DNA from: Holosporaceae bacterium UBA3830
GTDB taxonomy: Bacteria; Pseudomonadota; Alphaproteobacteria; UBA3830
Assembly (NCBI GenBank): GCA_002393025.1
Contig: DGIE01000043.1
Coordinates: forward strand, 1-37,001
Length of the DNA stretch: 37,001 nucleotides
Direction of reading: 5' to 3'
Made by a program: the position numbers and the translations under genes
Part shown: positions 7,559 to 14,811 of the stretch, in pieces
Layout: the number at the start of each line of letters is the position of its first letter
Numbering within the stretch: position 1 is the first letter of the stretch
The notes under the pieces: generated by a model
Told to the model about the DNA's origin: nothing
Seen by the model: the letters and a program-made list of their open reading frames with translations, nothing else
Database searches by the model: none

Positions 7559-8464
7559 ATGAATAAAGTTATCGCAGTCTTAGGTATCATTGTCGTAATT
7601 ACGCTGGGAGCTTTGTTTTTCTTCGCAGGTTTCTATATGGGCAATACAACAACCTTTGGAAAGGGACAACCAACCAAAACCGATATAACGGACACTTCTG
7701 ATGAAAAAAAGTTGTCTCTGCAAGATATTAATGCTCAAATTGCCGCTCAATCGAACAATATTTCTGAAAAAGTTATGAAAATAATCTCCAGTGGCGCCGA
7801 TAATATATCTCACTCTGTTTCAGAAGTCGTAACAAAAATAAATCACCCAAAATTATCTCAAATATCAGCAGATTCTCTATTAAAAGAAATTATCTCTTCT
7901 CATTCTGAACATGATGATTGCTCTCCCGACAAAACCGAACAAAATATCAGGTCTAACTCAAATTACAGCAGAGATAGTCTACGCGGGAAAAAAGTAGTAT
8001 TTATAGGATATTTTAAAAACAACATCGCTTTGCAAATTCAACAGCTGCTTACCGGAAAAGGGTACAAAGTTCATGTTGAAGAGTCAAAAACATGCCCAGG
8101 GGAATCTTTCATATTTTGCGGACCATTTAGAAAAAAGGAGAATGCTGAACTACTCGTAAATTGGCTTCGCAATCACGATTTTTCTGAAGCAAAAGTTGTA
8201 AATATAATCCAAGAATCCGGAGAGAAAACAATTCTTGACTCAATGGAGGATGATTCAACTATTCCGGAGAATCAGGAAGAAGAAATTCCGGAAGTAACTA
8301 ATGAAGAGCTGCAAAATTTAACTAGCGATGCGGTTCGTTCCGAACCTTTGCAACGTCTTGAAACATCAGGATTTCCAACAAATTATCAACAGATGCCTGG
8401 ACAAATCCCGCAAATCAATCAAATGCCAAACTTTCAAATGAATCAGATTGCGAGAAGCAATTAG
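7559..8464 (+). CDS. Membrane-anchored SPOR-domain protein
   Basis: A 301-residue protein with one N-terminal membrane span (residues 4-28, VIAVLGIIVVITLGALFFFA), a polar periplasmic stalk, and a SPOR-like domain at about residues 140-215. That domain has the expected pattern of strand, helix, strand, strand, helix: VVFIGYFKNNIALQIQQLL, YKVHVEE, SFIFCGPFRKKENAELL, AKVVNI. SPOR domains bind denuded peptidoglycan glycan strands at division sites, and FtsN has this architecture, so a role in division or wall remodelling is plausible. The end of the protein is Pro/Gln/Met/Asn-rich (PGQIPQINQMPNFQMNQ), which resembles the two secreted Met-rich proteins encoded next to it. It faces those genes tail to tail. 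The SPOR call is by pattern, not by a search. Confidence 0.65.
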   Translation: MNKVIAVLGIIVVITLGALFFFAGFYMGNTTTFGKGQPTKTDITDTSDEKKLSLQDINAQIAAQSNNISEKVMKIISSGADNISHSVSEVVTKINHPKLSQISADSLLKEIISSHSEHDDCSPDKTEQNIRSNSNYSRDSLRGKKVVFIGYFKNNIALQIQQLLTGKGYKVHVEESKTCPGESFIFCGPFRKKENAELLVNWLRNHDFSEAKVVNIIQESGEKTILDSMEDDSTIPENQEEEIPEVTNEELQNLTSDAVRSEPLQRLETSGFPTNYQQMPGQIPQINQMPNFQMNQIARSN

Positions 8465-8526
8465 ACTAAGATACCTACGATCTGCGAACAAAAGTTCTCT
8501 GCAAAGTTACGAATAAATCCGCAAAT

Positions 8527-9480
8527 TTATTGTGCTCCGCAACCTTTATCGCATTTAGCTTTGTTTGAAAAGTAGGAATTTGGAGAGTAATAAGACTCTG
8601 ATGAAATAACTTCTCCTGTTCCCCAATTTTTAATCTTATACGATATCGTAGGCTGTTGAAAATTTTTTGCTTTATCATAAACAGAAGAATAGTATTTTGG
8701 CACATACCTTACGGCATTTTTCGGTGTCAACTGTTTTACTGTATAGAAATTCTTTGCATAGTTAGACCTGAAAATTTTTCTATTGCGACCACGTCTCCGT
8801 TTTCTGTTATATACTGAAGACTTTCTTGATTTTAATTTCCCTGAAGATTCCCCCTTTTTCGACACTGTAGACTTATCAGATGATTTTTTCTTACCAGAAG
8901 TTTTTATTTCTTTGGAAGATTTAGACCTTTTCGAAGATTCTTCTTCTATGGTCAGCTCTCCAGATTGAGAAATTCCACTCAAACTGCGACTAATTTCATC
9001 CAAGTCCTTTTGCAATTTAAAAATTTTATTTTTCAAATTTCTGTCGATAACAGAGCCTCCTTTTGTACTTTGGGAGGCTTTCTTCTGCTGCCTGTTATTA
9101 ACCTGTAATATATTATTTACCAAAGATTGGACATATTCTTTTTTGGAAGTCTCATCTTCTTGTCCCCTTATTTCAGGAGAATGCATTTGATTCATCATCA
9201 TGCCATTTGAGGACATCATACCAGGCATTTGCTGCATCATCATAGTATCTTGTTGCATGGTGTTCTGCATCGGCATTGAATTTTGGAGCATTCCTTGATT
9301 CATCATCATGCCATTTGAGGACATCATATCCGGGGCTTGTTGCATCATCATTGTATCATTGGTGTTACTCTCATCTTCAGCTTGGTCATACTCATCCTCA
9401 TATTGATCATATTCCATAGACCAAGACAATGGATTCGCAAAAATCAACAAACTAATACATAATAACGAACATCTTTTCAT
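8527..9480 (-). CDS. Secreted acidic, Met-rich repeat protein, unknown function
   Basis: I do not recognise this 317-residue protein. It starts with a signal peptide (RCSLLCISLLIFANPLSWS). Next comes an acidic stretch (residues 22-42), then a methionine-rich block with 22 Met in residues 44-99. Within that block a unit beginning TMMMQQ and ending GMMMNQ occurs twice, 36 residues apart. A predicted helical part (about 110-175), a Ser/Lys-rich linker (about 176-215), and a basic, Tyr-rich C-terminus ending CDKGCGAQ follow. Met clusters can bind copper(I) or act as oxidation sinks, but nothing here proves either. The neighbouring gene at 9526-10152 is a paralogue in layout and shares its upstream sequence, so the two probably arose by tandem duplication. 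Confidence 0.7.
   Translation of the reverse strand: MKRCSLLCISLLIFANPLSWSMEYDQYEDEYDQAEDESNTNDTMMMQQAPDMMSSNGMMMNQGMLQNSMPMQNTMQQDTMMMQQMPGMMSSNGMMMNQMHSPEIRGQEDETSKKEYVQSLVNNILQVNNRQQKKASQSTKGGSVIDRNLKNKIFKLQKDLDEISRSLSGISQSGELTIEEESSKRSKSSKEIKTSGKKKSSDKSTVSKKGESSGKLKSRKSSVYNRKRRRGRNRKIFRSNYAKNFYTVKQLTPKNAVRYVPKYYSSVYDKAKNFQQPTISYKIKNWGTGEVISSESYYSPNSYFSNKAKCDKGCGAQ
9187..9249. repeat. Direct repeat copy 1 (63 bp, period 108 bp)
   Basis: This segment and 9295-9357 are near-identical over 63 bases, starting TTGATTCATCATCATGCC in both, and are 108 bp (36 codons) apart. They encode the duplicated TMMMQQ...GMMMNQ unit of the Met-rich secreted protein. The in-frame period suggests growth of the gene by slippage or unequal recombination. 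Confidence 0.85.
9295..9357. repeat. Direct repeat copy 2 (63 bp, period 108 bp)
   Basis: Second copy of the unit described at 9187-9249. The differences are confined to a few bases around the codons for Ala-Pro-Asp versus Met-Pro-Gly. Being on the 5' side of the leftward gene, it encodes the first unit of the protein. Confidence 0.85.
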
Positions 9481-9521
9481 AGCTGTAATATCTCATAAAA
9501 ATATTACTATTTGGTTAATTT
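9481..9521 (-). promoter_or_regulatory. Duplicated leader/promoter copy upstream of the Met-rich gene
   Basis: The 41 bases directly upstream of the 8527-9480 gene match those directly upstream of the 9526-10152 gene (10153-10193) at 31 of 41 positions with no gaps, including an unbroken 12-mer AAATTAACCAAA (minus strand). Nothing coding-like explains this. Neither gene has a normal Shine-Dalgarno sequence; both have GAGA about 10 bases before the ATG. Confidence 0.6.
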
Positions 9522-9525
9522 GAAA

Positions 9526-10152
9526 TTAAAAACCTCGATTAGGTATAGTCTGCGATCTCTGCATCATCGTCTTGTTATTTGTGGTTGAGCCCCCGTTGCG
9601 AAATTTTATATTGGGTTGTTGGATTATCAATGTATTCGGCATTAAACTGGATCCCATCATTCCCCTATTCTGAAGCATTATATTCGGTTGTTGTGACATC
9701 GTCGTATTTTGAATTACACGAGGACTTGTCATTAATCCATTGCTTTGAACAGGTACTACCGATATAGCCTGCATCGGAAACTGCATCAATGGAACTTGCA
9801 TTACTCCTCTGCTTGTAACTAATTTATTATTCTGCATTGACATTTGCATTGGTGTTGTATTGTTTTGTATGTTCATCGCATTTTGAAACGGACTTGGTAT
9901 AACACTATTGTTTGTCATCTGAGTTTGATTTGGAAACTGCTCAACTGTCTCGTTGTCCATATCTGTGTCATCCTCACTGTCCTCATCTTGGCTGTCATCA
10001 TCTTGATATTCGTCATACCCATCTTCTGAATATTCCTCATCGTCACCTTCATCTTCAACGATATAATCATCCTCATCCATGGCAAAAATCGTCCATGACA
10101 ACTGACTCATTCCCAAAAACAATGTTAAACTTAAAATCAAACGTTCTCTCAT
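9526..10152 (-). CDS. Secreted acidic, Met/Gln/Asn-rich protein, unknown function
   Basis: I do not recognise this 208-residue protein. A signal peptide (about residues 1-24, LILSLTLFLGMSQLSW) is followed by an intensely acidic region (about residues 26-68, nearly all Asp, Glu, Ser and Tyr). The rest is a low-complexity sequence rich in Met, Gln, Asn and Pro, for example PLMQFPMQAISVVPVQ and repeated QQPNI units. It lacks the basic C-terminus of its neighbour at 8527-9480. It shares the order signal, acidic, Met-rich with that neighbour, and also an LSW near the signal cleavage site. The two genes lie 45 bases apart, same strand, with matching leaders. The protein is probably disordered and exported beyond the inner membrane; its job is unknown. 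Confidence 0.7.
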   Translation of the reverse strand: MRERLILSLTLFLGMSQLSWTIFAMDEDDYIVEDEGDDEEYSEDGYDEYQDDDSQDEDSEDDTDMDNETVEQFPNQTQMTNNSVIPSPFQNAMNIQNNTTPMQMSMQNNKLVTSRGVMQVPLMQFPMQAISVVPVQSNGLMTSPRVIQNTTMSQQPNIMLQNRGMMGSSLMPNTLIIQQPNIKFRNGGSTTNNKTMMQRSQTIPNRGF

Positions 10153-10193
10153 GACTGTATTGTCTCAAATAAAAGTTAATGTTTGGTTAATTT
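10153..10193 (-). promoter_or_regulatory. Duplicated leader/promoter copy upstream of the acidic secreted gene
   Basis: Partner of 9481-9521, with 31 of 41 bases identical and the same distance to the ATG. It also abuts the plus-strand promoter of the SlyB-like gene, so the 104-base gap carries divergent control sequences. Confidence 0.6.
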
Positions 10194-10222
10194 TTGCTAA
10201 TAATCCAATATTATGATATAAA
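10194..10222 (+). promoter_or_regulatory. Promoter of the SlyB-like lipoprotein gene
   Basis: TTGCTA (10194-10199), a 17-base spacer, and TATAAA (10217-10222) form a good sigma70-type match 34 bases ahead of the ATG. AGAGG six bases before the ATG is the ribosome binding site. Confidence 0.55.
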
Positions 10223-10256
10223 TAATGTACTTTTTATAAGGAAAAAGAGGTAAAAC

Positions 10257-10739
10257 ATGAAAAAAGTCATTATATTGTCTTCTGTACTGTGTTGCGGTGT
10301 GTTGTTGTTATCGGGTTGCGCCAGAAATATTTCAGCAAATAGCTATGATGCCAGAGCGTTAAACGGATCCGGAATGGTCTCCCATCCTTGCACAGTCATC
10401 AAGGTTAGAACAGTTACGGTTGAAGATGGTGATTATCTCGAAAATAATCAGACCGGTATGCTAATGGGAGGTGTTGCTGGAGGATTAGCCGGAAACATGA
10501 TTGGTGGCGGTCGAGGCAGAACATTAGCAACAGGAATCGGTGCTTTGGCTGGAGCCGCTGGCGGTGCTTACGCAGAAAAAGCTCTTAAGTCACAGAATGC
10601 CTATGAATACGTCGTAAAAATGCAAAATGGATCTATGAGAACTGTTGTTCAGGGAATGGATACATACTTACAGCCTGGACAAGAGGCTTGGTTAATAGAA
10701 GGAACACGAAACAGCCGACCACGCTTAATTGCTCGTTAG
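10257..10739 (+). CDS. SlyB / 17-kDa-antigen-like glycine-zipper outer membrane lipoprotein
   Basis: A 160-residue lipoprotein with lipobox LSGC (Cys21). A glycine-zipper segment lies at about residues 65-105 (MLMGGVAGGLAGNMIGGG and GIGALAGAAGGAYAEKAL), and a C-terminal strand region (YEYVVKMQNGSMRTVVQG, YLQPGQEAWLI) closes the protein. This is the architecture of SlyB/Pcp and the rickettsial 17-kDa surface antigen, in which the glycine-zipper helices insert into the outer membrane and stabilise it. It has its own promoter and faces away from the Met-rich pair. The next gene starts 24 bases later on the same strand, so they may share a transcript. Confidence 0.85.
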   Translation: MKKVIILSSVLCCGVLLLSGCARNISANSYDARALNGSGMVSHPCTVIKVRTVTVEDGDYLENNQTGMLMGGVAGGLAGNMIGGGRGRTLATGIGALAGAAGGAYAEKALKSQNAYEYVVKMQNGSMRTVVQGMDTYLQPGQEAWLIEGTRNSRPRLIAR

Positions 10740-10763
10740 TTTTCATCTATTGATCGATTTAGC

Positions 10764-11690
10764 ATGAAGATTATAAAAGCAGGCGATTTGAATTTCGCCT
10801 GCGAGGTTTTGAGAAGCGGTGGTTTGTTGGCATTTCCGACTGATACGGTGTATGGATTGGGGGGAGATGCGTATTCTGATGAGGTGGTGACAAAAATTTT
10901 TCAGAGTAAAAACAGATCACCGTTCAATCCTGTGTCAGTTTGTTATCCCTCGTTTTGCAAGGCATACCTGGATGTAGAGATAAATTCAAAAGCGAAGCTT
11001 CTGGCTGAAAAATTTTTTCCGGGCGCGCTGACGGTAGTTTTAAAGAAGAAAATTAACTCGAAAGTATCGTGGATATGTTCGGCCGGCGGAGATACCTTGG
11101 GAATCAGAGTTCCTAATAACCCGATAGCTCTTAGTTTATTGGAAAGGCTAGACTTTCCTTTGGCTGCTCCCAGCGCAAATGCGTCATCAGAATTAAGCAC
11201 AACTACAGCCCAATCCGTGTGTGAAAGTCTGAAAAGCTGTGAGAATCTGGTAATTCTTGACGGAGGAATCTGTAATTTAGGAATAGAGTCCACCATTGTA
11301 GATCTGTCAGTCGAAAGTAAACCGAAAATTTTAAGAAGAGGAGCAATTTCGCAAGAAGAAATTGAGGAAAAATGCGGTTTTAAATTGATCGAAGCAAATC
11401 ACTCTGAATTTAGCCATTATAAGCCAAAAAAGCCTATTATCATAAACGTTCATCAAGTAGGTAAAAAAGATGCTCTTCTGGCTTTCGGAGATCCAATCTT
11501 CGGAGCAAAGTATTGTTTAAATTTAAGTAGCAACTCCAATCTGACTGAAGCAGCAAAAAACTTATTCCTTATGTTGAGAAAACTAGATGCTACTGACGCA
11601 GAGAAAATATGTGTCATGCCCATTCCTAAAATTGGGATAGGTACTGCTATCAATGATAAGCTAGAAAAAGCTGCTCAAAAAGATAACTGA
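10764..11690 (+). CDS. L-threonylcarbamoyladenylate synthase (Sua5/TsaC)
   Basis: Makes threonylcarbamoyl-AMP from threonine, bicarbonate and ATP, the first step of t6A37 modification in ANN-reading tRNAs. The YrdC domain fills about residues 1-200: GGLLAFPTDTVYGLGGDAY, KNRSPFNPVSV, FFPGALTVVLKK, LGIRVPNNP, PLAAPSANAS, GIESTIVDLS and ILRRGAIS. After the linker SHYKPKKP comes a C-terminal Sua5 domain (about 215-308), so this is the long Sua5 type and not the 190-residue TsaC of E. coli. No clear ribosome binding site is present. The gene overlaps tail to tail by 16 bases with the small membrane protein gene on the other strand. MtaB, which further modifies t6A, is encoded 1.2 kb away. Confidence 0.94.
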   Translation: MKIIKAGDLNFACEVLRSGGLLAFPTDTVYGLGGDAYSDEVVTKIFQSKNRSPFNPVSVCYPSFCKAYLDVEINSKAKLLAEKFFPGALTVVLKKKINSKVSWICSAGGDTLGIRVPNNPIALSLLERLDFPLAAPSANASSELSTTTAQSVCESLKSCENLVILDGGICNLGIESTIVDLSVESKPKILRRGAISQEEIEEKCGFKLIEANHSEFSHYKPKKPIIINVHQVGKKDALLAFGDPIFGAKYCLNLSSNSNLTEAAKNLFLMLRKLDATDAEKICVMPIPKIGIGTAINDKLEKAAQKDN

Positions 11691-11896
11691 TCTGGTTCTT
11701 GTTCTTTTTTCAAATTATCCGAACATGCCATAGCAAGGGCTATTACCCATCCTATGAAAGTCATTCCTAAAAATATATCAATAACGGCAATTGACCCTAT
11801 GTGCTTTACCTGTCTATACTTTGCAATGATTACGGGAATAAAATAAATCACTAGGAAAATGAAAAAACAAAACAAAAATATCAACATGTTCAACAT
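11675..11896 (-). CDS. Superinfection-immunity-like small membrane protein
   Basis: A 73-residue protein with two membrane helices (MLIFLFCFFIFLVIYFIPVI and VIDIFLGMTFIGWVIALAMA) joined by a short loop containing KYRQVKHIGSI, and a charged tail. The pattern Y-F-x-P-x-I-I-A...N/D-x-F-L-G-x-T-x-I-G-W-x-x-A-L is that of the superinfection immunity family, named after phage T4 Imm, which blocks DNA entry of a second phage. Many bacteria carry such proteins with no proven role. The frame is open upstream to a TTG (11914), but those codons are the AGGAGGAGGGG ribosome binding site of the ATG at 11896, so I use the ATG. A good promoter lies just upstream. No other phage gene is near. Confidence 0.7.
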   Translation of the reverse strand: MLNMLIFLFCFFIFLVIYFIPVIIAKYRQVKHIGSIAVIDIFLGMTFIGWVIALAMACSDNLKKEQEPDQLSF

Positions 11897-11950
11897 GATA
11901 CCCCTCCTCCTCAAAAATAGCGCTATGAACGACTATCCAGCCACTCTCTT

Positions 11951-11979
11951 ATTGTACATCCTCAAGGGAATTTGATCAA
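11951..11979 (-). promoter_or_regulatory. Promoter of the superinfection-immunity-like gene
   Basis: On the minus strand TTGATC (11979-11974), 17 bases, TACAAT (11956-11951), with the ATG about 55 bases downstream. Nine of twelve consensus bases match at ideal spacing. The -35 lies inside a 14-base palindrome (11969-11982). Confidence 0.6.
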
Positions 11980-11982
11980 ATT
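11969..11982. promoter_or_regulatory. 14-bp palindrome over the -35 element, possible operator
   Basis: AATTTGATCAAATT is a perfect palindrome centred on GATC and covers the whole -35 hexamer of the leftward promoter. A repressor bound here would block polymerase. It could also be a chance AT-rich palindrome. Confidence 0.4.
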
Positions 11983-11994
11983 TTAACCTTTTCT

Positions 11995-12023
11995 AAAGAA
12001 ATTTATCGAAATCTTTTCGATAA
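11995..12023 (-). terminator. Terminator hairpin after ftsY
   Basis: Two bases beyond the ftsY stop, TTATCGAAA pairs perfectly with TTTCGATAA (9 bp, 3-base loop; 12003-12023), followed on the minus strand by ATTTCTTT. The stem is AT-rich and the T run interrupted, so termination may be partial. Confidence 0.5.
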
Positions 12024-12025
12024 TT

Positions 12026-12925
12026 TTATTCTCCTAAAATCGCTTTTACATATTGACTAGCAGAAAATGATTGGAGGTCATCTACACCCTCGCCTATTCC
12101 TATGGCAAAGATTGGAGATTTGTATTTTTGCGTTAAAGAAATCACCACTCCTCCTTTAGCTGTAGAATCCAATTTTGTGACAATCAGACCGTCGATTCCC
12201 ACTTTATTTAAAAACGATTCGACTTGGAGATGCGCAGTCTGCCCCGTTAAACCATCTAATACCAGAACTGTCTTATGTGGAGCTGTTTCATCTATTTTCT
12301 TTATAACTCTTTTTATTTTGTCTAACTCTGCAATTAAATCATTACGATTTTGCATGCGACCTGCTGTATCTACAATCACAATATCCTTGTTTTCGGATTT
12401 TGCTTTTTCTATTCCTGAATACACAACGCCTGCAGCATCTGCCTGATCTTTTCCGTGGAAAACCTCAATATCAAGTTGATTTCCCCAGTATTTCAGTTGC
12501 TCCACAGCTGCCGCCCGAAAAGTATCAGCGGCAATCAGTAATGGGTTATGTCCTTTTTGTTTAAAAGCATTGGCCATTTTTGCAATTGAAGTTGTTTTCC
12601 CATTTCCGTTAACACCAATCACCAAGATAATTTCAGGATTTTTACCCGTTAACTCGAAAAGATCTGCCTCATAAGGTTTAAGTAACGAAGTCATTTCGCC
12701 TTCCAGAAATTTTTTAATTTCAGCTTCGCTTGCGTCCCTTGGAAATTTTTTATCAGCCAATTTTTTGGCTAACATCATCGAAGTTTGCACTCCTACATCG
12801 GCTCGTATCAATGTATCTTCTATTTCCTGGTAGAAATTCTCATCAATTTTTTTCCCGGCTATCGCAGTAAGAATACTTTCGGACGTTTTTTTCAAAGTTT
12901 TCTTTAATTTATCAAGAATCCCCAT
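12026..12925 (-). CDS. ftsY: Signal recognition particle receptor FtsY
   Basis: GTPase that docks SRP-bound ribosomes at the membrane for co-translational insertion. The 299 residues are the compact NG core: helical N domain (about 1-90, MGILDKLKKTLKKTSE, ADVGVQTSMMLAKKL), then the G domain with P-loop GVNGNGKTTSIAKMA, ADTFRAAAVEQLKYW, DTAGRMQNRNDLIAEL and TKLDSTAKGGVV, ending SFSASQYVKAILGE. The long acidic A domain of E. coli FtsY is missing, as is common in Alphaproteobacteria. The usual DATTGQ motif reads DGLTGQ here. The ATG follows the mtaB stop by one base (TGA-A-ATG). Confidence 0.96.
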   Translation of the reverse strand: MGILDKLKKTLKKTSESILTAIAGKKIDENFYQEIEDTLIRADVGVQTSMMLAKKLADKKFPRDASEAEIKKFLEGEMTSLLKPYEADLFELTGKNPEIILVIGVNGNGKTTSIAKMANAFKQKGHNPLLIAADTFRAAAVEQLKYWGNQLDIEVFHGKDQADAAGVVYSGIEKAKSENKDIVIVDTAGRMQNRNDLIAELDKIKRVIKKIDETAPHKTVLVLDGLTGQTAHLQVESFLNKVGIDGLIVTKLDSTAKGGVVISLTQKYKSPIFAIGIGEGVDDLQSFSASQYVKAILGE

Positions 12926-12926
12926 T

Positions 12927-14123
12927 TCAGAGCTCTCCTATAATTGTATTGTCTTCTATTTTTATGCAGTTAATCCAATATTCTTTTCCTGCTTTGAGCT
13001 CAGACAGAGACTTCACAGCTAAAAAGGAATCCGTTTTTGCAATTTCCGAAGTCTCAGCCAAAATATGAATTTTCTGCCCGATAAATTCTTGCAATTTTTG
13101 ATTCAAAATTTTTGAGGCATCTTCTCTCAATGTTTTCGCACGGGCCACCGCTACTTTTTTCAAAATCTGAGGCATCAAAGCCGCCGGAGTCCCCGGTCGT
13201 TTCGAATAAGGAAATACATGCAGCAAAGAAAGATTCCCCTCCTTCAATAATTTTCTGGTGTTCTCAAACATATCATCGGATTCAGTCGGGAAACCAGCAA
13301 TGATATCCGCTCCGAAGATAACCTCCGGCCTTCTTTCCAGAATCTTTAAATTTGTTTCAATTATTTGTTCCCGATTATGACGCCGCCCCATCCTCTTCAA
13401 AATCATATTGTCGCCGGATTGAATGCTTTCGTGGATGTGTGGCATCAATCTTTCCTCTCCTGCAATGAGTTTAATAAGTTCATCATCAATATCCGCCGGA
13501 TCCAAAGAAGACAACCTCAGTCTCTTCAATTCCGGAACATTCTTCAATAAATATCTGATAATAAACGAAATATTTTCTTGCGGAGAGAGGTCCTGTCCGT
13601 ATGACGAAATATTCACACCGGTAAGAACCAATTCTTTATGCCCCTGTTTTAAAGATTCTTTCGCTTGAAAAACTATTTCGTCTTTATCAAAGCTGACGGA
13701 AGGTCCGCGCGTCAACCGCACAACGCAGTACGTACATCTATGATCACATCCGTTTTGGATCTGAACGAAACCTCGAACTCTTTGGGCATCAAATTTCGAA
13801 ATTGACTTTTTCTGAGAACCGTATTTTAGATATTCATCCTTGGATAATTTTATTTTATTGGAAATTATCCCCACTACACCATCCATACTGAGATAAACGT
13901 CAGGATTCAGCTCAGCAGCGCATCCGGTTAAAACCAACTTTATGTTCGGATCTTGTTTATGCAATTTCCTTATCTCCTGTCGCAACTGCCTTTCTGCCTC
14001 AGCCGTCACAGCGCAAGTATTTATTATAGTATAATCCACTATGCCGAGCTCATCCGCAAACTGCGAAATCGTGTCGGACTCACAGGAATTTAAACGGCAT
14101 CCGAAATTTATAACTCTTCCCAT
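12927..14123 (-). CDS. mtaB: tRNA t6A37 methylthiotransferase MtaB
   Basis: Radical-SAM enzyme that converts t6A37 of tRNA to ms2t6A. In order: UPF0004 domain with cluster cysteines (NFGCRLNSCESD, INTCAVTAEAERQLRQ, VLTGCAAEL); radical SAM core with GCDHRCTYCVVRLTRGPSVS, where the CxxxCxxC triplet binds the SAM cluster; then LVLTGVNISSYGQD, LRLSSLDPADI, HIHESIQSGDN and a weak C-terminal TRAM-like part. NFGCRLN and ESIQSG are closer to MtaB than to MiaB. At 398 residues its length is near normal. It precedes ftsY, with which it is probably co-transcribed, and lies 20 bases after gmk. Confidence 0.9.
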   Translation of the reverse strand: MGRVINFGCRLNSCESDTISQFADELGIVDYTIINTCAVTAEAERQLRQEIRKLHKQDPNIKLVLTGCAAELNPDVYLSMDGVVGIISNKIKLSKDEYLKYGSQKKSISKFDAQRVRGFVQIQNGCDHRCTYCVVRLTRGPSVSFDKDEIVFQAKESLKQGHKELVLTGVNISSYGQDLSPQENISFIIRYLLKNVPELKRLRLSSLDPADIDDELIKLIAGEERLMPHIHESIQSGDNMILKRMGRRHNREQIIETNLKILERRPEVIFGADIIAGFPTESDDMFENTRKLLKEGNLSLLHVFPYSKRPGTPAALMPQILKKVAVARAKTLREDASKILNQKLQEFIGQKIHILAETSEIAKTDSFLAVKSLSELKAGKEYWINCIKIEDNTIIGEL

Positions 14124-14143
14124 TGTTTATATTTTTTATTAAA

Positions 14144-14755
14144 TCAACCAACAGAAACCCTACCGACTGCATCGGGGACATTTTCATCTGACGATTGAGT
14201 CGCAACGACTCTCTCGATTATATCAAAAATATCCTTTGCAGCTTGTTGAATTTCCCTATTTTCTACGGAAAAATCATACTCATTGGAATGAGCAATATCC
14301 AACCGAGCAGTTAACAGCCTTTTCTGAATATCTCCCTCATCCTCTGTATTTCTGGACCGAAGCCGTTTCTCTAATTCATCTACAGACGGAGGGTTTATAA
14401 AAATCCCCGTAATATTTTCGGCGATAAATCTTTTCACTTTCTGAAAACCTTCCCAATTAATAACCAAGATGGAAACTTCATTATTTTCCATGCTTTCCTG
14501 AATGCTCTTCAGCAAAACACCGTAATAATTTTCGTAAACCTCTGAAAACTCGGCAAACTCATTACGCTCTATCTTTTCTTTGAAATCCTCTCTGGACAAA
14601 AATATATAATCGACGCCATCCTGCTCGTTACCACGAATGGATCGCGTTGTACAAGTGATTACCCGAGACAATTCCGGCTTTCTGTCCAAGAGATACCTAA
14701 CAATCGAAGTCTTTCCTACCGCGGAAGGTCCTGAAATAACAAAAAGATGCCCCAT
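14144..14755 (-). CDS. gmk: Guanylate kinase
   Basis: Phosphorylates GMP to GDP with ATP. The 203-residue protein shows the P-loop FVISGPSAVGKTSIVRYLL, GMP-binding TCTTRSIRGNEQDGVDYIFL, FAEFSEVYENYYGVL, and the lid RLRSRNTEDEGDIQKRL. The frame is open 15 codons further upstream, but the ATG at 14755 has GAGG five bases before it and begins at the family's usual point (MGHLFVISGPS). The P-loop has SAVGKT where most members have SGAGKS, within what a P-loop tolerates. It seems to form a unit with mtaB and ftsY. Confidence 0.94.
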   Translation of the reverse strand: MGHLFVISGPSAVGKTSIVRYLLDRKPELSRVITCTTRSIRGNEQDGVDYIFLSREDFKEKIERNEFAEFSEVYENYYGVLLKSIQESMENNEVSILVINWEGFQKVKRFIAENITGIFINPPSVDELEKRLRSRNTEDEGDIQKRLLTARLDIAHSNEYDFSVENREIQQAAKDIFDIIERVVATQSSDENVPDAVGRVSVG

Positions 14756-14811
14756 AACTCCCTCTCTCTCACGAAGCAAGAATAACGCAAATCTTACCAA
14801 TTTTCCATAGA

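Noticed and set aside
12003..12023. Perfect inverted repeat TTATCGAAA/TTTCGATAA considered as an operator or partition site
   Set aside because: It sits two bases after the ftsY stop and is followed by a T-rich stretch in the direction of transcription, so a terminator explains it more simply.
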